DNA from: Phoronis australis
Lineage: Eukaryota; Phoronida; Phoronidae
Reading direction: 5' to 3'
Assembly (NCBI GenBank): GCA_002633005.1
Contig: NMRA01000699.1
Coordinates: 134,037-198,036 of the forward strand
DNA: 64,000 nt
Shown here in pieces: positions 1 to 9,420 of the stretch. The position numbers were made by a program, and so were the translations under genes. The notes under the pieces were generated by a model, which did not search any database, was not told the DNA's origin, and was given only the letters and a program-made list of their open reading frames with translations. Numbering within the stretch: position 1 is the stretch's first letter; each line of letters opens with the position of its first letter.

Positions 1-973
1 ATTTTTCAGGTTTTCACTGAAGCCATTTTCGGCCAAATTTGGCACTCTGTAGCAGCCATAACGCACCTTTCCTGAAATTGACTTTATAATAATTTGTTTA
101 GTCATTCATAACCTGTTCATTATCTAAAATAAAAAATCTTGCCTCTAATGTAGTTTTTACGTAGGAAGCATTACACGAACTGCACTTCGTCCTTTTGCAT
201 GTTCTCAGTTGCCTCTGTTGCCAATAGGGGGCTCTTGGAACATATAATTAGCTTGCGAAACACGACATAAAAACCTTGTATTTTGGAGAAAAATCAGACA
301 GCATTATTAATTACCATTCTATGAAAACGTCATTGATGATTATTCCTTATTACATAAAATATGTAACGTAAATCAACTGGCATGCGTGGTTCAAAATGAT
401 AGATGGCGCTGTTTTTGTTTACGTAGAGACTGAAGACGCATCTAGAATAAGAGCAGTAACACGAGGACCTTGCTATAATTCAAGACTTCGTGAGATATTG
501 CCCTGCATTTTAAATGAGAACACGTGGTTTTGGATAAATTTTAGAGAGGTTCTAGTGTTACTGAACTCACCCCTGCCTTGTTTTCTATCTGCCTTGTTCG
601 TACCACAGGCAAAGGAAGGCACCCAAGGTGGATATGGACCCCTAGTGTTCAGTGCAAAAAATCCTTCAACTTGTCAATAGTCATTGTAACTTTGGTTCAT
701 ATTGTATTGTCCCTGCTGGTTGCTACACATTTTAGTCGCCACCAGTCGCCAGAAATCTGGTGTTCCCCCCACACACCGGGCACCCTTACGCTGAATATTT
801 CTGTCAGTGTGATCATCAGTGGTATAAAAAGGTATATATTCACAGTCAATAGAAAGCAATTCACGAGAGACAATTTTATTAATGACTCATTCATGACAGA
901 CATGAAGTAAACAGAAGTAACGCTCTCCACTTCATATATCACACATCTTTGACTGGTATGCTACAAAACTAGG
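1..973. other. No recognised feature
   Basis: AT-rich sequence with only short open frames that lack domain-like composition. I see no tRNA, terminal inverted repeat or tandem repeat. The right edge abuts the stop codon of the minus-strand relic that ends at 974. Confidence 0.5.
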
Positions 974-2241
974 CTAAACGTTGAGCTCATTTACCACTTC
1001 ATTCAGTAAATCTGACGACATAACAGCATCTTCAGCAGAAATTGCATCGTCATAAACATTGCTGCAGACAACCTTGAAAAAATCCACCAATATGCGATTC
1101 ACTTAATATCACAGGTAAACGCTTTACCAGTGGGTTCTCGTAATGTTTTCTCCATTTCGGCACTTCCGAGGGTGAAGTTTTTACCTGACTTATCTCCTTC
1201 ATCGAATATGTTCGTCAGAAAGTTCTTAACCTTTGCTGAAAATCTTGTTGACCTTTTACCTTTTTTCAATGCCTAACTTATTGCTTCAGCATCATCCAAA
1301 TAGTACTCTGAGGCTGCCTCAAATGACTCTCCTGTTCTTGCATCTGAGAGCATTTCTGACCACTGTCGTGCGATGTGGTCATACGTGGTTTCCCTCTGTA
1401 AATGTTCAGTATGGTTACCCACATCCAAATGCTGACCTAGTTCTGCGTCTGTAGCAAAAATATTCGAGTAACCTTGCTGGGTACAAGGGAACTTTTGCGG
1501 AGGCTCTTCACTAGATACAATGCCAACCTTAACTCTTGGTGTTGAGAATCCGCCATGTCTAGAGATGTTAGTGTATTTTAGAGAAATAGGTTTCCCATTT
1601 TCTCAGTATTTGTAAGAACTTATCGTCACCTACATGGAATGATTTTCACACGCGAATTCCTTGGGTGGAATAGTGGGAATTTGGGAATGTGCTTATACCA
1701 GGAACTGAGTATGTTGGAAAAGACTTTGTTGCATTGACTGAACATGCATACACATAACATCCCTTCACACGGCCACTGGAAAGTAATGCTTCTTTCAAAT
1801 CTAGAAAGTTTATGATATTGTTACCTTCGGCTACAAAGTACTTTGCATGTTGTCTGAGTGGAGCGATCTTGCGATCACAGAGATCCTTTCCATTCTGACT
1901 TTCACTAAAGTCATATCTCGAAACAGAAATGCCGATAGAATTTGACAAGGCTGCTACGTTCAGGAGGAGAGGAGCAGAGTGGTAACATCCAGCATTACCT
2001 GACTCTTCCATGACTGGTCCTTTTCAGTCAGAAATTCACTGACTCTGGGTAGTACGAGTGCGCACTCTGGCACAGGCCTTGCTTTGTGAGGTAGTTTCCT
2101 GTATCTCAAATGTTCAGTGGTGTCTTTGACATAACTCACTAAAGCACAAAGCTTTTGTGATCGGATTTTTTGCAGAATAAACTCTACAGGAACATGAAAG
2201 CCCATCGACATCGTCCGCCATTTTGTCTTTTTAAAATGCAC
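974..2241 (-). pseudogene. Broken gene of the 'GK..CDRK' / RF-S-K repeat-associated protein family
   Basis: Read on the minus strand from 2241 to the TAG at 974-976, protein-like sequence runs through several frames. In order I see an N-terminal stretch (2241 to about 2012), then 'ESGNAGCYHSAP' and 'YDFSESQNGKDLCDRKIAP' (1646-2011). A zinc-finger-like 'FPCTQQGYSN' to 'QHLDVGNH' block follows at about 1390-1490, then 'TRFSAKVKNFLTNIFDEGDK' near 1190-1245, and finally an 'NEVVNELNV' end. The blocks and their order fit a repeated invertebrate protein family that I recall as abundant in cnidarian genomes; its DNAGCYH part resembles a DDE-type core, but I cannot confirm that. The gene is broken: there is a frame change near 2000, stops near 1620, a TAG near 1277 and a TGA near 1100. 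The second zinc-finger cysteine appears replaced by tyrosine. It is probably a dead transposon-related or host copy. A live gene with unseen introns is less likely. Confidence 0.55.
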
Positions 2242-3379
2242 TTGCTTCTCTCAAAACCAGTCAATACAAATATCAATTCTTACTCGTTTAATCTGAAAGG
2301 CATTTATTTCCATTTAAAATTTCTACAGAGTGTTTGAGTGTTTGAATTAACCTGATAATGTAAAATAAATGAAAGAATACAAGAGGGTTACACGTACATT
2401 TTTTTATATATCCTCAAGCTTAACCTCAACTGACTCCCTCAGTGGGCAAAGGTCATTGGGTTCAAGTTTGATACTAGCCGCGTAATAAACCCGGAAAACA
2501 TCTTGTTTTCATTTGAAAGAGTTTAGACTTGGTTTCTATAACTATTTAAAGCAGACTTCTTGCCTAAAAGTTTATTCAAATGGTCTGCAAACTCTGCTCG
2601 TCATTTCCAAATTATGAAAATAGACAGTTTTGCAAGACAATTTTCACTAAGGTGCAAAGTTGAGGCAAGATTTTTTATTACTCAGTCCTTAAGACTAACT
2701 CTTTAACTGTATGTTCAAAACGTCACATAAGGCTACAAGGTGTTTTATGGCAGTAAGAAGGTCACAAAAATGGCCACTAAAATTAGCCCCAAAAAGTGGT
2801 CTGTGGATTATCTCCCCTGTCTAGCACAAAACTGTCAAATTTTAATGAATGTCACAGAATTACGTACAGTATACTTTGGTTATTTCAGCCAACAAAATAT
2901 AGCTTTTGATCTATTTTGTATGTTACTCATTTTTGTTGCTGAAAACATGCGATTTTTGAGACGGCTAATATGCCCAATTGTGCCAATTTGTGTTATCATG
3001 CCCCAGCGGCGAAATTAGGGGTCATTGAGTGCACAAAATTTGGCATTTGGGTTTATGTTAGGATACCAACCCATGTACAAAAAATGAAGTTGTTTTAAAT
3101 TTTGACGTATAGACTGATTTTTGAAAATCTACTGGTTTTTATACATGTATGGACTGTCTCTTAAATGATTGAGGTTACTAAAATTAGCCTTCCACTTATG
3201 TGTAACTTGCTTCTTATGATAGCTCATTGTATCAATTGACCTAGAATTTAATTCAAATAACTGACGTACACGTATCTTGTGTTTGATTGTGACATTATGT
3301 GCTACTCCTAGTTGAAGAAAAACGAACACTCACGACAGCTTTTGAGGAAAAATTTCGATGTCTGACCGCGCTTTTAGTC
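2242..3379. other. No recognised feature
   Basis: Open frames here (for example 2740-3018) are low-complexity and show no family motif. No repeats with clear ends were seen. Confidence 0.45.
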
Positions 3380-3460
3380 GTGGGAAATCACCTAGAGTGC
3401 ATCGGCAACTGCCGAAATTCGCAGTTGGCCTACGTTAGCCACTAAGCCAGCAACCCTTCG
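3380..3460 (-). repeat. tRNA-like pol III promoter fragment (possible SINE relic)
   Basis: On the minus strand, positions 3454 to 3427 read GTTGCTGGCTTAGTGGCTAA. This is an almost ideal A-box context (TGGCTTAGTGG). About 35 bases downstream is GCGAATTTCGGC, a poor B-box. No acceptor stem or clean cloverleaf can be drawn, so I do not call a tRNA gene. A decayed tRNA-derived SINE is the best guess. Confidence 0.25.
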
Positions 3461-5519
3461 GTTATAAACTAAGTTATTTTACAAAACTAGAATTTAAATG
3501 TATTAAAACTGACACTAAATTATGTGAAGGGCACTCAAACAACCTTCGTTTGTAAGCGAATAAACAGAGCTTCGGAATTTGTTCGGGAGCGTCCGTGAAA
3601 ACCCGGATGTTTACAAAGATCGTCTGCCTTGAACGTCACGTCATAATGTCCTTGAATTTGTGATGTTCTTGTTTTCTGGCATTTATGCCGTCGAATCACC
3701 ACTCGATAGCAATTTCATGTGATCAAGTGAAAGAAGGTACAAGTGTTGAGAGATTTGTTTGATGTTGATTTCTGAGGGTTCCATGCACATTTGAGTAGAA
3801 AATTCTGAATAAACCGATTTTTAGTGTCCAACGTTTATGTTTATTAGTAGTGAGTGACGTCAATGGTGATCGAGGAACAAAGATATTCAAGTGCCTGTGA
3901 TGCACAGCTGCAATCACTTCCCGAGATATGTCGCAAAAAGAAGAATTAGAGCGTAATCCAGTTTTCAAAATGAAGATTGCTTACACGTGTCATGACTACA
4001 TCACGTTAAATTCACTTTAGGTGGGCGTATATTGGTAATGCGCTGGTAATGCGATTGACGTTTCTTTTTATGAAGCATTCATTTACGTATATTGCCAATT
4101 GTCTCTTGTGCAATTAATCTATCGGGTGTCTCTAGTTCACAATTGTATGATTTGGACGGGTGATGTTTAAACACTGCAGCAGTCAATATTTAATAGTCAG
4201 TATTTGCTCGTGATCGCGCTTTCGCCTCTACCATCATTACTATTATATCTGTGATGTGAAAACCGACGTTTTGACGACTGTAAACGCCAACAGTTTTATT
4301 AACATGACTTGATCTGAAACATGCACTCATCTTCCTGAGTGGCATTGCATGCCCTCGCCTACAAATTTTTTTTTTCATATTGCAGAATTCACCAGTAAAT
4401 TGAAAGGGCATTTATTGTATTGGTGACTAAACCTTGTTTCAACAATCTACAAGGCCAAGTCCTCACTGCATATCAAAGCAAGTCCAGGCATAGGCGTATT
4501 GGGGTTGGGGTGCCATTGCCCTAACCATGTTTCGAAAAAGTGGTTCACTTTAAGCAAATCTCTAGTAAGAATAGTTGCAAACTTTTTAGCAAATGTACCA
4601 CAACAGACGAAGTAGTTGGTACTATTAGATGCGTGGCTAAGTGAGTGATAATTCCATACACCCCAAGTAAACTAGCACCTTGTGTTTGACTTCGAAGTTG
4701 AAGAACGCTGCCCTTTACTTTGGTTAGATTCAGATACATGTACACGTACGTACTACAGGACCTCTCCTAACTGGAACTAAGTTTTCACGGCCATCTTCAT
4801 TCTCGGGGAACTTCAAATACATGTACGAAATATATACCGTGCGGGAAAAATATTTAGCAGAACCACCTTGGAACCGCACAACCGCGCGTAATTTGGTTTA
4901 CTACTTATCGGCGGTCAACTGTTACGAGGTTGTTTCTCAAATCGAATCGTCCACTAGGCACAAAGCAGCTCCGTACGTGTACCCACATCCCTTTCATTCA
5001 CCGAATTGCCATAGTACTGCGTCAACAACGTGTACGTAATAAGATAGAAAGATGCCAAAGAAAACGAAAACCTGCCGTAGCTTTGTTCCTCAGACAGTTT
5101 GTTTGTCTGCATACGAACGAATGCAACGAGTCACCTCACACCTCTGTGCAAGCTACGAAAAGAGATGAAACCTCATCTAAATTCCTTAATTTGGGAAAGT
5201 TGGTATATTGCTGTTTTGATCTCATGCTCACGACTTGCTTTACCCACGGACCCGATTTCTGTATCCATTTCGTACTTGGGTTTCATATCAGTTTCCCAAC
5301 GCGTTGTGTGTCTAACAATGAACTCTTGAGCTACTTTAATGTGGAGCACAGTGCACCAGCTTGGCACACTTAATATGTTTGCTCCGTCCGTGACTTAGGT
5401 GGACTCGATAAATTAAAAGTTTTTTCTGTTAATTAAGTTACTTACGCACTGAAAATTCAGATGACAGTACGCGTGAATGTTGAAAATTGTACGTTGCTAA
5501 ATGGTGTATACATCTGTAG
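3461..5519. other. No recognised feature
   Basis: Several frames are open for 60-150 codons (for example 4930-5373 plus) because stops are sparse locally. None shows a domain, membrane or motif pattern, and overlapping frames are open on both strands. Confidence 0.4.
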
Positions 5520-5720
5520 GTTACATTGATGGAAAACAAGTTTTCACTGAATAATTTAACCGAGGACCTAAAGACTTTCACCTCTCACGACTTCATGGAC
5601 TTGTTTTTCCATTCGGCAAATCGACTTAATTTGAACTTAGAAACACGAGATCTCGAAAACGGATCAGTGGATTTCGCCGAAACTTTCCAATTTATTCTGC
5701 AATCTCAAAAACATTGTTAG
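5520..5720 (+). CDS. Possible terminal exon of an unidentified protein
   Basis: The sequence before 5520 reads 'catctgtag', an acceptor-like CAG/TAG. From 5520 the frame GTT-ACA-TTG-ATG runs open for 66 codons to TAG at 5718-5720. The peptide after the ATG at 5529 starts MENKFSLNNLTEDLKTF and ends FQFILQSQKHC. It is polar, with alternating acidic and hydrophobic residues, and its composition is more protein-like than neighbouring frames. I recognise no family. The alternative is a chance open frame of 60-odd codons, which AT-rich DNA gives fairly often. If real, it is the last coding exon of a plus-strand gene whose other exons I did not find. Confidence 0.22.
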   Translation, partial: VTLMENKFSLNNLTEDLKTFTSHDFMDLFFHSANRLNLNLETRDLENGSVDFAETFQFILQSQKHC

Positions 5721-6119
5721 GGTTTTTAACATTAAGGCCTAGTAGTTTTTGCGTTGTGCAACAAAGACGAGTACGATTGCTATTGTTACAAAAATGCCTT
5801 GAGTTTTGTGAGTTCTTTTGTGATAAAAACCAAACGAAAAGACTAATAGAAAAATCCTAACAGTTTTTTTATGTAACTGGTGAATTTTTCATTTAAAAAG
5901 GTTTCATCAAAATCAAACCAGGGATTAATTTGCCATGAATGTACAGTACTTTTCTTACAAATAAAATTTGACTTAAAAAATGTTAGCGTGATTATAATAA
6001 TGGTACATAAATATAAAACATATTTTTACGTTTCCAGATCGTTTTTCTTTCAGAAAATGTATACTTTTAAGCTAGGATACTACAGAACCCAGTTACGTTG
6101 CATTTAGGGATAATTTAGT
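5721..6119. other. AT-rich spacer
   Basis: Strongly AT-rich with poly-A and poly-T runs. Nothing recognisable as coding. It could be 3' UTR if the preceding exon candidate is real. Confidence 0.4.
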
Positions 6120-7345
6120 TTGTACAGTAGTAGCCTGAAAATGGCTGGAGTTGACGACCCATATCACAAAGTGACACCGTGACGTGAGTGACAGGACATT
6201 GTTCATACAAGTGATGTCGAGGAATTTTTTCACGAGCAGTCAGTGGGTAAGTAACGTTTGAGCCTGAGTATAGTGAGGCAGTATACGCACAGACAGCTAT
6301 TGAGAGGGATAAGGCAGATACTGAGGACAAAAATGTTGGGACTTCTCGGTACAAATGCAAGGTGTGCACTGTTATGTCGACGCTGTTCACACTGAATGGT
6401 GACCTGAGCACCTAACCGCTTACGTTCCACCATGTGACTCTCTCGCCACACACCTGGCTCCTTCTAAATAGCTCCAAGACTTTATTCAAGTCCGCAATAA
6501 ATTTATGAAAGTTAAGGTCACCGGCCTGTTTACTGGACGACGAACTGTCCTCTTCACTGTGTGTCGAACTGTGCCTGTATTCACTCCCAGTATTAAACAT
6601 CGTTGCTAGGCTGGTTACAGACTCTGGACTGCAGACAACCCCAGCAAAGGGCGAATCACTGCTAGTTGCCAGAATTGCATCCTCTGGGGTAGATTGGGAG
6701 GCACGGATGACAGTAGATGAAGGGCCTCTAATCAATGTAGAGGCCACAGCACGCGAGGGTTCTCGCTCCAATAATGCACTTCTTCGGCGGGTGACGGGGC
6801 ACTGCTAGGAATCCACAGCGACAGTATAACACCCTTCCCCGGGTTTCTTTTGCAGGAACCTTCATAAGTCCCTCACACATATCTCTTTCGCACTCCGACG
6901 GCAAAAGGTGCTTGCCTCACACATTCTCCACTGACTGGTACGTCGCGTGGACGAGTTACGCTGCGTTCTTCGCACCAACGAGCCAAGTACCGCGGAGAGT
7001 GTCATCTTTCGAGAAAGCGACGTAATAGCATACCCAAAGTGCAGGTTAGACGATAATGAATATACCCCGTCAAGCAGCAACCGTGCGACATGTAGGCTGA
7101 CTAATAAACAAACGAAACGTATGACCGATCTTGTCACAACCGAGGTAACATAATGACTGACTTCAGCGCTCGCACAGTGACACTATATGAAAACAAAATG
7201 GATGGAAATTCTCAACCTCCTGAACAGAACTTCTGGAGTAAGGCACGACTAATGAATTAAATTACAGGAAGCCGTTATTAACTAAAAAGCATGTCTGGGA
7301 TGATCAACCAACTACAGTTTTACTAAAAATGACATGAAAACAGGT
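6120..7345 (-). mobile_element. Long-TIR element, copy 1 (one TIR retained)
   Basis: Read on the minus strand, this segment is homologous over about 1.1 kb to 57610-58690 plus 60210-60300 on the plus strand. Shared landmarks include 'TTAGTCGTGCCTTACTCC' in the terminal repeat, the 'AGAACGCAGCGT' block, 'AGGACAGTTCGTCGTCC' and 'CATAACAGTGCACA'. The terminal inverted repeat is at about 7190-7340. No second terminal repeat is visible near 6120, so this copy is truncated or rearranged at that end. Superfamily is not assigned: no transposase is recognisable, and the termini cannot be placed to the base. Confidence 0.6.
6412..6771 (-). pseudogene. Serine-rich ORF carried by long-TIR element (copy 1)
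   Basis: The 119-residue open frame has a Ser/Thr-rich acidic centre ('HSEEDSSSSSKQAGDLNFHK') followed by 'LNKVLELFRRSQVCGERV'. The same protein-level pattern recurs in the other copy (58228-58520), in the same order: 'AGVV', a Tyr-Arg-Ser-Ser block, the poly-Ser block, then 'FRR.QVCG'. Sharing at the amino-acid level suggests that an ancestral element encoded this protein. I do not recognise a domain. It is probably the start of an element-encoded or captured protein, because no catalytic motif is present. The frame continues beyond the ORF at its upstream end only with interruptions. Confidence 0.35.
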
Positions 7346-7919
7346 TGTCTTGTCCCTTAAATTTTCAACTGACTCTGAGAGGCCATTTCTGAGAGAAGAC
7401 ATTTTAATATTGAACATTTTGCTGGGGTCCTACATAAATTTAAAAGGAATGCACCCGGTTTTAGTGTGTCTTTCGTTAAATTGTGATTTCCTGGCCGTCG
7501 TAGATAAATTTCAAGCGAGTCAAATTACAGTGGGTCCTACTTAACTTTACAAGTTTTTCTGCATAATGAATTTTTCGGCCCAAATCATTCACAATGGCTT
7601 TGTTTGTGAGACGATTCACTGTGGACTGCTGGCGATTGCATTCTAGACTCCAAAACTATATACTCTTCGAAAGTTCATGATGCGTGCGACCCTGGTATAT
7701 TCCTGACGACGTCTTGTCTCCTTCGATGGGACGATGATGTCTACTAACAGGGTCGGGAACTCCAACCACGTGGGATTGTGTCTTCCTTGCTACGTTGTCA
7801 TCACTTTTATATCATGCCTACAACGTGAATCTGGCGCAACCTAGGTCATTGAGAGATTAAATCAATCCTTGGATGCAGATAATCTCATGTAACTCTCTCG
7901 GGGACTATTTTTTCACCTC
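7346..7919. other. No recognised feature
   Basis: Homology to the flank of the second long-TIR copy may extend to about 7380 (the 'GACATGAAA...CCCTTAAA' segment is shared with 60540-60570). Beyond that I see nothing. Confidence 0.4.
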
Positions 7920-8213
7920 CACAGGACCTCCGCATTTTCATTGCTGAACTCATGTACATGTATACCGCAAACAAAATCCCCTGGTCATGCAGCGCTTTGC
8001 TCGTGCGTAAGAAAAAGGGGAAGCTGCAGGTGTGCGTAGACCATCGGCAAATGAATCAGCAAATTGTTAAGGATGCATACACTCCTCCGCTTCAGTGCTT
8101 GACGTGAACTCCGCCTACCATAAAATAAAGCTATTTAGACACAAAAGGAGAGGCCAGTCTTCACAATGGGGCCCTAAGCATTACACGGATGGAACCGGCT
8201 GCCCATGGGTCTG

Positions 8214-8372
8214 CAGTGGCGGATTTAGGAAAGCCAAGGGGGCCATGGCCTCCCTCAAATTTTCCCAGACACCATTTGGCAGTTCGGAGGTGCGACTGTC
8301 TAACCGTCAAAATCCTGGCTAATACTCCATCCTGCCCCAAATCTCTAACTCAAAATCCTGGATCCGCCCATG
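8214..8372. mobile_element. 159-bp MITE of the CAGTGGCGGAT family, nested in the gypsy relic
   Basis: The left end is CAGTGGCGGATTTAGG. The right end, reverse complemented, is CATGGGCGGATCCAGG. It interrupts the RT of the host retrotransposon exactly between two consecutive conserved codons. If the 159 bp and the adjacent 5 bp (TTGTG, 8373-8377) are ignored, the RT frame is continuous. The 5 bp left of the element are GTCTG, which matches TTGTG at 3 of 5 positions and fits an aged 5-bp target duplication. The same family shows intact 5-bp duplications elsewhere in this window. Confidence 0.7.
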
Positions 8373-8408
8373 TTGTGTGTAATTCGCAAGCCACGTTTTT
8401 CAAGAAGT

Positions 8409-9229
8409 TTAAAGGATATGTTGAGTAACTTGCATTTTCGATTCTGCGTTGTTTGAATCAACTAGCTTCTAAGGCGGAGTAGTAGTATTTTTTAAAAGAA
8501 TGTAGATGGGCTCCGATTATTGCCACAGCGATTATATGTGCACAAGTTTAAACAAATTCGTAGAAAATGTGGGCACTTCTGATGGAATAGGTGATGCATA
8601 TGAGACACGTTGAGTCATCTGCTGGAATCGAGGTCACCCCGTCCAAACTAGAAAACACCAAGTCCTGGGAACAATCTAGGAATAAAGAAGAAATTCGAAG
8701 CTTTCTGGGCTTAGCCTGTTACAAACTTTCTCAAGGACTTCGCATCTTGCGCCAGACCGTTACGCGATCTGATGCCTACAGAGGTCAAGTATAAGACGAC
8801 GATTAGAGGCACTAAGCTNTTAAAGGATATGTTGAGTTACTTGCATTTTCGATTCTGCGTTGTTTGAATCAACTAGCTTCTAAGGCGGAGTAGTAGTATT
8901 TTTTAAAAGAATGTAGATGGGCTCCGATTTTTGCCACAGCGATTATATGTGCACAAGTTTAAACAAATTCGTAGAAAATGTGGGCACTTCTGATGGAATA
9001 GGTGATGCATATGAGACACGTTGAGTCATCTGCTGGAATCGAGGTCACCCCGTCCAAACTAGAAAACACCAAGTCCTGGGAACAATCTAGGAATAAAGAA
9101 GAAATTCGAAGCTTTCTGGGCTTAGCCTGTTACAAACTTTCTCAAGGACTTCGCATCTTGCGCCAGACCGTTACGCGATCTGATGCCTACAGAGGTCAAG
9201 TATAAGACGACGATTAGAGGCACTAAGCT
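8409..9229. repeat. 410-bp direct duplication around a single N
   Basis: Positions 8409-8818 and 8820-9229 are nearly identical at an offset of 411. I noticed two substitutions: gagtaact versus gagttact, and cgattatt versus cgattttt. They are separated only by one N at 8819. This is how two overlapping contig ends or two haplotypes look when a scaffolder joins them without merging. An artefact is far more likely than a biological tandem repeat. Confidence 0.85.
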
Positions 9230-9420
9230 TCTGTGGAGTTGAGAGGAAAGACAAGAATCTGCATTTCAGAGAAGTTGAAAGAATTGCTGAAAACACCACC
9301 TACATCTTGGGTATGCAGACTTTCATATCCCGTTTGAACCGCACACTGACGTGGGTAGGCATCAATGATCGAATACCAAGAATAAGACTACAGCTAGTTG
9401 GCACACCAGCAAAGTTAGAC

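Larger units (their letters stand above)
7920..9420 (+). pseudogene. Ty3/gypsy retrotransposon pol relic (RT to start of RNase H)
   Basis: Reading along the plus strand through shifting frames, the motifs follow LTR-retrotransposon pol order. 'KKKGKLQVCVDHRQMNQQ' lies at about 8010-8065, and 'LDVNSAYHKI', the RT block with the first catalytic Asp, at about 8095-8125. A Leu-Pro-Met-Gly-Leu block runs up to 8213, and its continuation starts again at about 8378. 'GIEVTPSKLEN' and 'RSFLGLACYK' lie at 8620-8720. A decayed 'PF...HTDVG' RNase H start is near 9330-9360. It is dead: there are frameshifts, stops, an inserted MITE and a duplicated block. Family knowledge places it in the Ty3/gypsy lineage because of the GI...PSK...FLGL connection region. 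No LTRs were found. I deliberately give no joined reading. Confidence 0.75.

Noticed and set aside
4930-5373. 147-codon plus-strand ORF
   Set aside because: Other frames are open in the same place on both strands. The composition is irregular and no domain is visible.
8591-9205. Two identical 67-codon genes
   Set aside because: They are the same piece of dead retrotransposon RT in the 410-bp duplication around a single N.
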